The position numbers were made by a program, and so were the translations under genes. The notes under the pieces were generated by a model that worked only from the letters and a program-made list of their open reading frames with translations, was not told the DNA's origin and searched no databases. From NCBI RefSeq assembly GCF_050948175.1, contig NC_135197.1, forward strand, positions 4,606,501 through 4,670,500: a stretch of 64,000 nt of DNA, given 5' to 3'. The first letter of the stretch is position 1. Every line of letters starts with the position of its first letter. Of this stretch, positions 28,524 through 41,200 are shown piece after piece. The DNA is from Xylocopa sonorina. Its lineage: Eukaryota; Arthropoda; Insecta; Hymenoptera; Apidae.

Positions 28524-28635
28524 GCGCTGGTTCTAGCTGACATCCACTAAACTCAGCAGAAGGGTTGGTGCTGGTTATATTCGACATCCACAAAACACAG
28601 CGCAGAGTTTAGCGCTAGTTATATACGTCGAATTA
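28524..28635. repeat. Degenerate tandem array, 44-bp period, about 2.5 copies
   Basis: Unit starts at 28524, 28568 and 28612 share the words G(C/T)GCT(G/A)GTT and GACATCCAC(T/A)AAAC(T/A)CAGC. The spacing is exactly 44 bp both times. This is a minisatellite-like array with no coding potential seen. Confidence 0.65.
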
Positions 28636-30029
28636 AATCATACATTTACAGTAACGATTCCGAGTTGGACGTTACGTACTTGATCAGCATGCAAGAAAGA
28701 ATTATCGACACGAGTAAAACATAGTGTCTATTTTCTAAGCAGTAACGTTACAAAGCAGAAACACTATAAGCATCCACAAAATTGGTTACCAGAACAGTTG
28801 GAATCTCGCGTGAAAGATAATCGCGAGAAGGCTGGTCCACCAGATAATTCGTAACAGGTAAACGCAAACTGGCCAAGCTCTCGTTCGGAAGCTCGTGGAA
28901 GCACGCGAACGCGTTCGAAGAGGATTATTCGCAGCGAGCGTGTAACAGATGTCCGTCACGATTTGCTGTTAATTTCGGCTGTGCCAACCGCCGGCAGGAA
29001 TCGAAATAACAGACCGGTCTAGCTCGTCCGGTGTGTGCTCTCATAACAGGGGTGGTAACACGAGGTTCCATCTTACATCCGGCTATCGGACGGGCGCAAG
29101 CTCGACGCGGCCATCTCTGCTCCGCCGTCGATGGGCGATAAAACCAATCACGTGCAAAGCAGGGATTAACATCCGGACGAAGGCTAGCGCCAGGAACCCG
29201 ATTGGAGTCGGCTATTTGAATAATCGGATGATATCGAAACAATCGCCTTGGAAAATGATAAATTGTATTTTCCCAGATCCGCGATGGGTTAATTCGGTGG
29301 ACGGATCGACGTAGGACGAGTCGAAGGTTCGCGAGAGGGGGGACAACGATCGTGTTTCGCGCGAACGGAACTTCCGTTTCGGAAGTTTCCAATTTTCGAA
29401 AATCCTCCGCGCGGAGGAGGATGTTTTTTTAATAATTCAGCGTTCGAGTATCTTGGAAACAGGCGGCGATATATCACCGTCCCTTTAAATATTTGCTGTG
29501 ATATATTCGATATGCAATAATTAATATAAAACTGTGTTACGCGTGCGTTACAAACGTTGTAAAAGCATTAAAATGGAAATTTATACGGGTTCGGTGCATT
29601 AATATTAAACAACGAAGTAATTTATGACTTAACTCCTGTCCCCAAGTAAATTGGGAAAAATATATGATTTCACCGAGCTATACTTTCGCCGTGCAGACGT
29701 ATCAATTTTCCAAAAGTCGCACAGACCATTTGGATGCTTTTAATGCAACCAATGCGTCACTCCCGTTAATAGCTAACGGTATCAATTTCCAACCTCCCTT
29801 TCATTAGTAAAATTATATACACGTATAAATTTGCTAGGCTCTACCGGCGATACCTACATAATTCAATCATAAAACGACCACCGCGAACATCGTTATCACA
29901 TCGCTAATGTTATAGTATCGCGGTGAACGCGACCGACGACTGTTTACGTTTATGTCCTTAACAGCAGGCTTCTGTAGTGTTCGAGAACGATATTTCGAAC
30001 GAGACGTAGTTGCTCACCGTTTACAGTGG

Positions 30030-30065
30030 TCAGTCTCGAGGAGGAATCCGACAGAGGTGGATCGT
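30030..30065 (+). promoter_or_regulatory. Candidate TATA-less core promoter (Inr + DPE)
   Basis: TCAGTC at 30030-30035 matches the arthropod initiator consensus (TCAKTY), with the A at 30032 as +1. GGATC at 30059-30063 falls exactly at +28 to +32 and fits the downstream promoter element consensus RGWYV. I estimate one or two such pairs by chance in 64 kb over two strands, so the motif pair alone is weak. The ATG-free transcript-like stretch and donor site directly downstream strengthen it. No TATA box is seen at the usual distance. Confidence 0.4.
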
Positions 30066-30412
30066 AGACGTTCGTGGACCGTGTTTCAGATAAATAGAAT
30101 AAATCTTCTTTTCTTTAATCTCACGGGAGACGCGAGTGCATCCAAATACATAAAGTGCGTGAAATTGTGCTGTGCATAAACGATATCTACGCACGAGATC
30201 GTAGTTTCGTGAAACTCAAAGTTAAAGGCGACGAGTCCACGCCAAGGAGAATCGCGAACAATTTCACGGTGGCAGAGGTGAAGAGGAAAGCTAGAGTCGA
30301 CGCAATTTGTCCACGCACGACGAAAACCTCGACGAGCAAGAAGAGAGGGGAACCGCTTGGAATATCATCGAAACGAGGGAGGAATCCGGAACCAGGCCCA
30401 TCGATAACAGCG
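30032..30412 (+). other. Candidate 5' UTR first exon of a plus-strand gene
   Basis: Starting at the putative +1 adenine, this stretch of 381 nt contains no ATG on the plus strand; the ATG-free run extends from about 29955 to 30481. At a random rate about six ATGs would be expected in the exon alone. CAT (minus-strand ATG) does occur, so the depletion is strand-specific, as in 5' UTRs. It ends at AACAGCG|GTGAGA, an acceptable splice donor. Text such as GTGCGTGAAATTGTGCTGTGC resembles insect leader sequence. It is oriented opposite to the Ig gene. The rest of the gene is not visible; the next exon could lie many kilobases to the right or outside the window. It is an inference without transcript support and could instead be intergenic. 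Confidence 0.4.
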
Positions 30413-30745
30413 GTGAGATAGCGGCCGGTTATTTTCGACGCGTTAATTTTTCACCGCTTACGTATAGCCGTGTTAGGCTAAGCATGAATTATGAACACAT
30501 TACGGCCAGGATACAAATTGATTTATGGTCAGAGCGTCGCGCCGTGCATACCTAATATCCCCTGGCGATATTCTTCAGCTTGGTTGGTACAAGCCGGGTC
30601 AGGGAATACGATTAATCTGCATAGCAGATCGCGTCAGATTCGCTAATAGCGCTTTTATGATATTCCGTCCTGAGCCCTGGCGTCTTGACAAGAACCGTGG
30701 GAAGAACGCCGCGGGAGAGATGGCGGGGGGAACGAGAAAAGGCGA

Positions 30746-30749
<4 letters not shown>

Positions 30750-30797
<48 letters not shown>
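30750..30797. repeat. (GA)n microsatellite, about 24 units
   Basis: This is the longest perfect dinucleotide run in the window and is likely polymorphic. Confidence 0.95.
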
Positions 30798-30800
<3 letters not shown>

Positions 30801-33800
30801 CCCGTCGAGGCATCGCGAGCGACTTCCACGATGGATTTCCCTGTCTTTCTGGACGTAGATTTAAAAATTGTCTCGGGATGGAGATTTGCTCGTACCCGAG
30901 GCTGCATTTTGATGAGCGACGAGATGAAAAGAGTGGAGAGCGGTCCGCGTTGGCGGGGATTTTTTTCTTGAAATTTCACTCCATCGAAAATTCGGAGTCG
31001 AGTCACTTAAAATCTGAGGCTAAGTAGAACGGCTGAAGATAGTAACGGACCGGTGTGTCAATTTTAGAAAGGTTCCTCGCGATTAAATTGCACTTTCTAT
31101 TTCCGGGAGCAATGATTTGGTGGTAGTAAGCAGCGCGTTTTCAACGTTTGACGGAGAGCGCTCGAAATGGGACGTAACGGTGGGCGCGCGACGAGGAGAA
31201 TCAATTTTTTCCGCTCGCTATCGCTTCAAAAATTGTTACGCTCCGAGCTGGCCGAGGTGCGAAGGGCAAAACTCCGTGAAGCTCGAGCGAAAATATTCCC
31301 GTAAATATACGGTGCACCTGCCTTTCGGTGTCCCTCGTAAAAACCGGAAAAAATGCGCCCAATCGACGTAACGCCGAAAGCGAATTCCTTTCTGCCGCCG
31401 TTGTCCCCGAAAATCGTTATATTTTAGGAGAGTTCAACGTGAATGCGAAATTCGCGCGAATCGAGGCCCGAAGTGTCTTCGTAAATATTGTGCCTGAGCT
31501 TTCCGCAGTTTCTCTCTCATTTTTTTTCTTTCTCTCTTTTTTTTCGCGCGCGTAAAAGGTAAAAATCCATTCTGGCCGGCTGTCACGATACCGAGGACGA
31601 ATGTTTGTCCTCTTCCATTCGCTCTGAGAGCGGTTACGTTCCCTGGATAAAATACTGGGGGCGATTTTCTGCGATTGCGATCGAAATGCCGTTTGCGTGT
31701 GAAAGGGTAAAGTGTTTAATTAATCGCAGCCTCGACTGTACAACGGTAATAGTTATTGCCGATTTCAATTTCGCTCGCAACAATTCTTTCGCGTCATTTA
31801 ATCGGATCTCCTCTTCAAGGAATGGATTTCATGGTTCTGTACCGTCTCGTAAACGGTTTACCATCATCGTCGAGGAGATCGATGGCGTTCTCGATCGACG
31901 CCCGCAAAAGACGCAATAATTCGCTCGAATTTTGTTTAATCCCCCTCAATTCCGTTCATTAACGGTGGGACGCACTCTGAATGCGCTCCGCATGTTAATT
32001 ACACGGCTATTAAATTGCCACCGTGATCATTACCGGTGTTGAATCTGCTTGCCAATGTAGTACACGCGCGCCCCACAATCGGTCGGCGGTCGACTGTCCA
32101 TATTTTAGTGGAAAAATTAATTACCTTCTCGCGCGCGATGGCAGACACCGAGAAACGTTACCTTTTTTGTTCTCGTAGCTAACTTAAACGAGACAATTCT
32201 CTTTTCGTCGACCACGAGAAGGCTTAATTATTTCGCGGAACGAATTGGAACGAGACGGTTGGAAATCAATCGAACGTTTGCGCGAACGCCAGAGGAGAAC
32301 CTTTCCATCGCCTTCTCCTCCCTTTTTTAAATATCTCTGTCGAGTGAAAAACGCGAGAGGAACGGAGGGGTTGATGGCGGAGAACGTGGTACGGGTGAAA
32401 GAAAGACACACGTGACAGGAATGACAAAAAGGGTAATCCCGACTGACAGAAATCCAGTCACAAGGGAGATCGAAGACACTACAGAGAGTCATTGACTCCG
32501 AAAGCTCCCCTATATTCCGCCCCTTCATCCCTTTAGGCCGTTGAATGATTAAATCTGCCATTCGTCGAGCGTTCCTCAGGAATATTCACGATTAAATGGC
32601 TGTACACCTGGGTGATCAACGATCGAAGCGCGACTGCAGTTTTCAGTACACTCGCTGCTGGTACCTGTCGAAGGATACTTGGACGCGAAATATTTACGGA
32701 CGCGTATATATCGCGGCAACGTGCGCAGTATGTTTGTCGAAAAGAAAACGGAGCGAATGGTAACGCCAATCAGCGGGTTCCGTAAATATTTAAGCCGAAC
32801 GAAATTGTGAAACGGTGCAATGCGCAGCGGACGTGTTAACAATATTTCGAGGGTCGATCATCGCGCTGGTTGAATTTTATTCCTCCTCTTCTATCCGCGG
32901 CGGATGAAAGAGGGGGATGAAGACGGCGTGACCCCTTATAGCTCTTCGGGGTGCAATCGCGAGAAAAAGGAAAAAAAATGTGGAAACACCTTGCCGCGAA
33001 CCGTAACGAAAGTTGCAAGCCGAGTTAAAAATGTATTTGCCTTCAATTTTCCGGCTGTATTTGCGTTCTCCCGTTCGAGCAGCCGCTATTTATTGTTGCG
33101 CCGCTCGTTAAATAGGTTAACTGTTTGTTCTCTCGCCCGGCTTGGCCCCATCGTTTCCCTGGTCTCCGTTCCTTTTTTTTTCTCCCTCCTCCCGCTTTCA
33201 GAAACATCTAGCTGACGAGCTCCTCGCGATTGGATCGACCCTCGCGAACTCGATCGAACGATTGTTAACTTTCGATTAATTAACAGGCAGTTTAAAATAG
33301 TTGCCAATACGCGCGCGTCTGTGCGGCGGGGTTGGATTATGGAGGTCGAACACTCGAAAGTTCTCGCGCTGCACACACGGGGTTGGAGTTGTTGGGTAGC
33401 CATTCTGTTTTGTGGGTTAACGTGCAACCTTAGTTAGAATTAATGCACGTGTGACGAAGTGTTTAGTTAGCTACAAGTAATATTGTCCTTGATTAATGAA
33501 ATTCACTCGGGGAATTATATCGTGCAGAGTAGAGTGTAACTGTGTTTCTGACCAGAATCACTTCTTTCACGATAACGCCATCCACTCACTTTTCAATCAA
33601 CGTGAAATCGACGTCGCCTTTCGACGATATCCACCAAAGTCTTTCCGCTCCACTTAGCTAGGTCGTGGTTCGATAGAGCCGGGCGATGTAATTCTCGAAC
33701 GTCGTCGAGCTCGCTGGAAGAACGGACCGCCTATTGCCATTACGACAGGGCAATTGATCCTTGCGGTCCCCAGGTTTTTGCATTGTCTAACGCGACGCTG

Positions 33801-34570
33801 ACAGAGCCGAGTCGTTCATCATCGAATCGCCGCTGCGAGATACGCGGCCCGCGTGTACGTGTAACGGGGCCAGAAGAAAAGTTCCATCGACAGCTATTCA
33901 ATCTTGTTTTTTCTGCCCGCCCCCGCGACACTGTCTGATATCAAGTGCCGAGCTTCTTCTGTCGGTTGCTCGAAAGCTTCGATGCGATCGCGAAGACTCT
34001 GACAAAGATGACAAGTGTGTCCTGGAGTCACTCGTAACGGCTTATCAAGCGTACTTCTTTCCCAAGCGCAATCGTACCTCGTACTTTACGTTCTATCCTC
34101 TTACTGCTATTTATTTTTAATTAGATTATTCACACGATCGAACGTACGTAGGCGTTTTTACGCTCGACCAATTTTAAATCTCATTATAGAGTGCGCGGGG
34201 CACAGGAAAAAGCGAACAAGTATTCCTGCAATCGATTAGCGAGATGGTAAAACGAGGAATAAAGAAAGGAGATTATATATGGGAAGACGATAAAGTAAAA
34301 TCAGCGGGAGCACGAAAAGGAGGGTCATATTTGCGAAACAGAGGAACAGTAGGAACATACGTATCGACGATCCACCGTTCTGGGGGCGGCAGACGATAGG
34401 TCGACGGGAGGGCAATACCAGGGCTTGGGGGGGTGGAGAGAAAAACCGAGTCCCCCAGGTAGTGGAGCGTGTGCTCGTGTTTTTCAGAACCAGCCCCGTT
34501 AGAAGGCAATTTTTATAGAGAACGAGGGAATTTTACAGTGGCTACCGTGTGCCTGAACATTCTGACTGCA

Positions 34571-34591
34571 GAGAGAGAGAGAGAGAGAGAA
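34571..34591. repeat. (GA)n microsatellite
   Basis: About ten perfect GA units, about 190 bp left of the MITE-like element. Confidence 0.9.
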
Positions 34592-34783
34592 AACTAGAGA
34601 GCATCTCGTTTCGACGCAGAGAATACCTGTTCTCAACGGGGAGGCTAGCGGTCTATACGATTTTTATTGTAAGTGGAGAGAACGAGAGCGTGCGTATAAA
34701 ACAGGGAAATAAAAAGCATGGAAGTTTAAACCGTTAAACCAAAAATTGCATAAAAATTTCAGGTACGAGATAGTATCACGTAT

Positions 34784-34889
34784 AAGGACCCTATTTAAAA
34801 ACCATATGTTTTCGCCCCCAACCGATTTTGTTTAAACTTTGCATATTTGTAGATCTATATGTGTCTCATCAACGGCCAGAGTCTCTATC
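34784..34889. repeat. Left terminal inverted repeat of the 466-bp element
   Basis: It pairs with the reverse complement of 35145-35249 with only a few mismatches (for example GCCCCCAACC versus GTCCCCAACC, and CAACGGCCAG versus CAATTGCCAG). Confidence 0.85.
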
Positions 34890-34909
34890 ACACTATCTAG
34901 AGTCTCTAT

Positions 34910-34961
34910 CATTTTAAAGAGCGTTCCCTGGCGCACCTTTTAGGATAGAAATTAGAGAAAA
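34910..34961. repeat. Internal direct repeat, copy 1, in the MITE-like element
   Basis: The CATTTTAAAGAGCGTTCCCT... block is repeated in direct orientation 166 bp downstream (35076-35127) with about five differences. The shared core includes TAGAAATTAGAG. Confidence 0.8.
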
Positions 34962-35075
34962 TAATTACCCTAAATTTTTCCGAAAATCATCCAATACCCC
35001 CCATCGAGGTGTTTTTGAAATTTCAAACTAAAAAAGAAGTACCTTCCCGTCCAGCTAGATCAAAAATTCCAACGG

Positions 35076-35127
35076 CATTTTAAAGACCGTTTCCTGGCGC
35101 ATCTTTTAGTATAGAAATTAGAGCAAA
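35076..35127. repeat. Internal direct repeat, copy 2, in the MITE-like element
   Basis: The CATTTTAAAGACCGTTTCCT... block is a direct copy of 34910-34961. It indicates an internal duplication inside the ancestor of the element. Confidence 0.8.
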
Positions 35128-35144
35128 AAAAAATGGCCCGACAA

Positions 35145-35249
35145 ATAGAGACTCTGGCAATTGATGAGACACATATAGATCTATAAATATGCAAAGTTTA
35201 AACAAAATCGGTTGGGGACGAAAACATATGGTTTTTGAATAGTGTCCTT
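35145..35249. repeat. Right terminal inverted repeat of the 466-bp element
   Basis: This is the inverted partner of 34784-34889. It ends in AGTGTCCTT, the reverse complement of AAGGACACT. Confidence 0.85.
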
Positions 35250-38200
35250 TTGATGTCGAATACAATCGAATTCTCTCTCGATGCGAAGCTTACCAAAATA
35301 TGAGAAAATATAATGCTAATTTCTAACTACGTAAATAAAAAAAAAAACAGCAAAAGAGAACAGAACAGGATGTAACTATTTGGTAAAGTGCAATTTTGTT
35401 CGACGGAAACAGCGATTCCTCTCGCAATCGTCGAACGCGATCGGCTTGGCAAAGTGTCTACACACCGTTTCGTTACATTCCTCGAGGGCCACAAATCTAA
35501 AATCTGTTCAATGGATTCCCCGCGGGGAGAGCCGCCTCCCACGCATCTCGCGGTGGCTTCGACTGGTTCCGTTCCAGCGTCACAATTGCGTGACGTTTTC
35601 CGAATCCGCGGCGCGCAATCGTCGCCGCCGTGAGTGTGCAATCGTTCGCGCGGAAACACCGTAAGGAAACTTGCCGCAACAATCGACGAGAAGCCCGGGA
35701 CCGCCGCGGGGAAAATTGTTGAGAGGCTTCCTGACGGTTTCCACGGAATATGTGGCGCGCGTGTACGCGCGGACGGGATTCCATCGGCAACCACCGGAAT
35801 CGCGACACTTTGGGCACCGTCACCCTTCGCGCGTTCGATTATGACACGCTAAGAACCGTTCTGCACGCTGACTGTTGCCAGTCGCGTAATTTAACGCGTT
35901 CAGATTCATCCTGAATTCGATCACGGATGACGGAGGTAAATTTTTTTTTAATTAGTGCATTGGTGGAGAGTTCAATAGACATTTAAAGCTTATGGAGTGA
36001 AATTGTTATATTTTTTTTTAAGAAACTTTTCTACAAATTGATGGACGTCTATAGCTGTCATTTGCGTTTACAATTCCAGATGTTGTTATTAATTTTTAAA
36101 TAATTTGTGGCTAACGGTTTATCTCATTTCTGTTCTACTTGCTTGGAGGGTTGTTCGACTTTTAATGGAACGAGGATTAATGAAAATAATTGTAACATTC
36201 TTATGGAAGGATTTCAACAATTTTGAAACGGACAAGGTATCTACCGATACGTATATAGGTTGAATTGTAGAACTTGATAACAGGTTTCGTACTATTAAAT
36301 TAAGGAGCGTTTCAGATATTGAATTTATTTCCAGTATTACTGTTAACTGATTATGTCTTGTGGAAGGAGTAGCAGTTGAACCGTGTAATTTGATTAGCCG
36401 TTAAATATAGTGTATCCTGAGTTAATTATCGCTGGAATTACACTGGCGAAATTTTGATTGAGTGGATAAAGGCACGGAACTACTACAGATTTAGCTTCGC
36501 ATAATGTATGAATTATAATTTGCCGAAATACTAAAATCGATTCAATTTAATACAACCTATAACAGTCAGCGGATTCTGTTCTAATGGACTGCGCGCTGAA
36601 TTTCCCCATGAAATTACTTCCTTAAAGGTAATCGTTCAATTCGAAGAGGAACGCTAAACCAATCCTCGATCTGCATCTCAATAATCCATGAAACTTACGA
36701 ATCCACTTGTCCCAATTAAATATAAAAAAGCAAAAACAAAAGAAAAGAAACTACGGTACAATAAAAACTTTATTAGCCGCGAGATCCGGCTACGTTTCTC
36801 CGAAGTATCTCTGGTTCATTTTCCCCGACCGTAGGAAGTACCGTCGAGACTTATTCCCTCCTCATCAGCGAATTTTCCAGCGGAAACGAGCGACGGCAGG
36901 CGGCCGCTGGCTCTGATTTCCATTCAGCGGGCCATAATTTGCGGATCGAGGAATAAAGAGTAACAGAAGAAACTCGTCGGGACGAAGGAGCGCCGCGAGA
37001 TCCGGCTTCCTTTAATCACAACGCGCGGCACGCGCGGTCGCGAAGGGGGTGGCTGCAGCCGCGGAACGAGGCACAAAGGGGTGGCTGGTTAATTTCCGCG
37101 CGCGGCGCACGGAAAAACGGGGATGTGGCTGCGCAACCGAAACTTGGGCTCGTTGAAAAATGTACAACACGCCGTGAGCTATCGGCGTCGACGAGACGGG
37201 AGGAGCCGCGCCTTTTCACGGGGGTTAGAACCACCGCGCTACCTACCCCTTTCTTCCTTCCTGCGCCTTTGATCTCATAATCAGCTCTTTGTTCCCAGCC
37301 ACTCCGACACGTTTCCCTTGTAAATGACCCGTTGATTCGACCCACCGTGCAAAACCGTAACCTTTTCAACGGCGTAAGAAGACGACGAGCGGGGGTGCGC
37401 GCGCGCGGGGCACGAACGGCGTAAAAAATATTTAGCTGTCTCTGTGGGACGAGGGTAGAGGCGGTTGCTCGTCGCCTCGTTTGCCAGGTGAGAAAAGGAC
37501 TTTACACGGGCTGCGTCAAGGAATACCAAGTGGATCTCTTCGTTTCGTTTAAAGCGAGATGTACACACGCGAACGTGGACGCTCAAAGGTGTGGCAACTT
37601 TTGCTTCACTCTGAGAGGATTATTAAGTCAAGATGGAGGGTATGTAAATGTAAACGACGAAAGAACGAAGTTGCGGGAGGGATAACGTATCGCTGAGTGT
37701 ATCGACGAAATTGTTACGAATAAATAGGAGGAGGGTGAAGAGAGAGTTCGAGCAGGGGATGAAACACGCTATCCTGTGTCGCGTCTAAGCAGCGACCTGG
37801 CTGAATCCAGGTGAAGCAAGATAATCCTTGGTAAAAGCCACTTACGGAGCGGTGTATGGTACTTTGCCTTGGTTATTATACAAGTTCTCGTGGCGGCGCT
37901 TAAATAAGCTTGCGGCCCGGTGAAAAGGTAACGAAAAACGGGGCGCACACCCTCGGATCGGCGCAGCGTGAACATTTAACGAACGCTTAACGAGCCGTAC
38001 GTAACCGAAGAAATAACCCCCGGTTGTCGAGCTAAGCGATCTAGTTATCTCGCGAGATACCTTGCGAATCTACGACCGAAACCACCCGCGAAAGTATTCG
38101 AACACGTTTACATTCCCAGCGTCTGACTGGCGAAACGTGCTCGCGTTAAATTATGCGCGTTAAACGCCTTGAATCGAAACGTTTCAAACAATTCTCTGAC

Positions 38201-41200
38201 TGTACAGCTGGAAATGTTGGATCGTTTTTGCTCGTCGTAACATTTGCAAATGTCAGTCGTTTGGATTACGATCAGAATTAATATTTCTTCGACTAGAAAC
38301 GTATCTTATTCGAGCGTCGAGGTGCCAGGTAAATATTAAAGTAGTATTCCCATGGGACAGGCGGAATCAATTTTAGACGAATTAGGTTCAAATTGTCTCT
38401 CGTGGAATAATGGCGCGTCGCGAAAAGCGGTCGGGGAACGTCACCTAATTTAACTAGCACGAGTGCAGAGTTAACATAAATAGCGGTAGTTTGATACGAG
38501 CGCGATGCAACAACAGGACTGGCCGATTTTGACTAGGGAATTGTCGGAGTGTCCTCGTCATTTCGTGTTATTCTATGTAACGAACAATTAACGTTAGATA
38601 CCCGGACGGTACAAGTGTTTCGTGTTAAATGCTGCTAGCTACAACATTTTCAAACGTCCCAATTGTTCACTTCAACTAACAATGTTCATTTGTTAATTTT
38701 TCAGTTCTTTCGAATCGTATAAAACGGCTGAATTCTCCAGCAGCGCGTTTTCCACTTTTTTAAGCAAAGCTTAGTATTCTTGGGAAAAACTCTGGCTGAG
38801 ATAGTCTAATTTATTTTCCTTAATTGCTGTACAGATGGCTCAACTAGATTCGCTAGACCTTTTTGGACCACTAAAAAACAAAGTTATTTACAACAATTAC
38901 GCTAGGGGAAGGATGGAATGTATACAGCAACGAGAAACCTTTCCTGAAAATGTATCGTATGAAATTTCAAGAGACAAATGGTCCGCTAAATCGCGACGAG
39001 TACAATTCGTTGGTGATCGCAGCTGTTTTTGAAAACGCTGCGTCCGTTTCGCGTTTCATTTCAGGTTGCAAGAGCGGGCGTCCATAAATCAGCAAGTGTC
39101 TAACTTGATTTAATCAACGACGGGTTACTAATTTCCCCCGAATTACTCGCGAGAACCGTTCAGCTGCAAATTTCCCAAGAACCTTAATTAACAACAGGTT
39201 GTTTAATCTTTCAGGCGCGGGATGGGGTTGGGTCGCGACGAAAACGTCTCGCTGCAATCCTCGCCTCTCTCACCCTCGCCACCCTTCGTTTCTCCCTTCC
39301 TCTCTCGCCTTCTTGTTCCCCGCTTTTACAAAGATTTTAATTCCGGGAAACCTTGGCCGGCTAATGATAAATGGCCGCAACCGTGTAAAACTGGTAGAGC
39401 GCGGCTCGCACGGTCGCGGTGGTCCGTAATTTCGTTTCGAGGAAATTGTCGCGAGTGTGTCGCGGCAGCTTCCCTCGGGCAACCGGCGTAAGAATCGTCG
39501 AGCATAATGTAATTTTATCGCGGCCACAATTCGGTCCGACTTGAAACTTTCCCTCGTCCATTCGAGCCACTCTGCATCCGCGGACACTTCGCACGTGTTT
39601 CCCCTGGAAATGTACAGCGAGAAACGGTCCCGCGGGAGAGCTTTCTCAACTGTTAATCGCTGAATTTCTTCCCCCGTTCTTTACCCTGAAAAAACTGCCG
39701 AAGTGCGACTCTTTTCTATTTATTGCTCGTATAAAACATCGTGCCATTTTTAAATGGAATTTCGCGCGCTAATGTTACGAATCGATACGAGATACGCGCA
39801 TGAACGTCGGTTAGGAAAGCGGTGAATTTTTCTCCCACGATGTGTAACGAATTTCGAAAAATGTGCTCGGCGACATTTTTTGAAACGACGGAAGGAAAAC
39901 GCGATTTTCCACGAGCGACTGACTCTGGGAACCGCGGGCATTCGAGAGATACGTCGAACGTCGTCGAGAAATATTGACTTTAATATTTATGGAAGCGAAT
40001 CTCTGGACCCCAAGCGCGCACCCAATCGAGGGGGTGCACCTCGACCGTCCAAGGTTCGTTCCACGCGTACGGACGCCCAAGATTCCTAAAAGAAAAATAT
40101 CTCACGAAACGCGATAACTTAAACAGTCGATTCTCTGTGTAACACTAAAGTGTATATAATCAAGTTCGACAAACAATCAAAGCAGTATAGCATAGCATAG
40201 AAATCGAAGCATAATATTTCAGGGAGCTATGGGAAGAAATTTTGAAAATCCTTCGTTTATAATTCCACAGCGAAGGTTCTATACATTCTCCTTTTTAAAT
40301 TCGAATCTACGAATAAATAAAATCCAAAAATAACTGATCCGACAAGATTACGTTCCGTGAATAGGGATTTCCTCGACGTTCGCACGGCAAATCGATAATT
40401 TTCAAGAAAGGATTAAACCTGGCTGATTTTCTAATTCGCGACAGGATGCGAGCGACGGGGGTGGAGGTAGCGAGGGGCGCGCATAGATCGAGACAATTCA
40501 CGAGCGGGATGATTTCCGTCGCGTCCCCTTGTTCAATCCAGGGAAACGATTTTAAAATCCCGTGGATACCGTTCGACTGGCTGAGCCCCTTACACGCACG
40601 AGTTGCCTGAGCTGCAATCAATAAGAAGTCGAGATTGCTTCAGCGATTGCCTCGGGCTGGATGGCAACCAAGGGCTTCCAGGGGCCGTGGGACGAGGAGA
40701 GGCCACCCGATTGCGGCTTCGAGAAAGGGGAATCTGCATTTATCATCCGCGTGTAAGCAATGTGAACAGGAATAACGCATGGGACGTGATTTGTCAGCGG
40801 TATTAAAACTATATCCGATCGGATTACTGGATCGTATGATACTCTCAACGACGGCTTTATACTCTATGTATGCACAAGATATCGAAACTTTTTAAAGATA
40901 TCGAAAAATATGGACGATTATCGCGATAAAAAATTTGTCGATTTTTAGAGTTTTCAAGATTTTCACGCACTTTGACAGCAGGGAGAATGAAATGTTCGAT
41001 CGTCGCAAACAGAAGAAATTCCACGCTCTTCGTACAACGGAAATCTCTTACCACGATCAAGCAAGGATCGTTTCCGGATGCACAATGGGATTGCCAACCA
41101 CCAAACACGAAAATCGTTCGGTCGACCCTTAAAAGATCCCCTTAATTAACTACTGGCAGAAGGGCAAGGCAATCAGAAGCATCGACGGAGGATATTTGGT

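Larger units (their letters stand above)
24162..29954. other. Non-coding stretch with microsatellites and a minisatellite
   Basis: Apart from the (CT)n, (TCG)n and 44-bp arrays listed separately, no gene is recognised. The Arg/Ser-rich frames between 25.9 and 28.4 kb follow high CpG content and low stop-codon density. Confidence 0.6.
30413..34783. other. Non-coding stretch, possible first intron of the plus-strand candidate gene
   Basis: If the exon ending at 30412 is real, this starts its first intron (GTGAGA). It contains the long (GA)n at 30.75 kb. No coding exon with recognisable similarity was found. Confidence 0.5.
34784..35249. mobile_element. MITE-like non-autonomous DNA transposon, 466 bp
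   Basis: The two ends are near-perfect inverted copies of about 105 bp (34784-34889 and 35145-35249). The left end reads AAGGACCCTATTTAAAAACC and the inverted right end AAGGACACTATTCAAAAACC; similarity continues inward through AACCGATTTTGTTTAAACTT and the CCAGAGTCTCTAT block. There is no open frame for a transposase, so it would be mobilised in trans. An AT-rich interior carries a duplicated segment of about 52 bp. I could not find a clear target-site duplication, so the superfamily is undetermined and the outermost bases may be off by a few. Confidence 0.85.
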
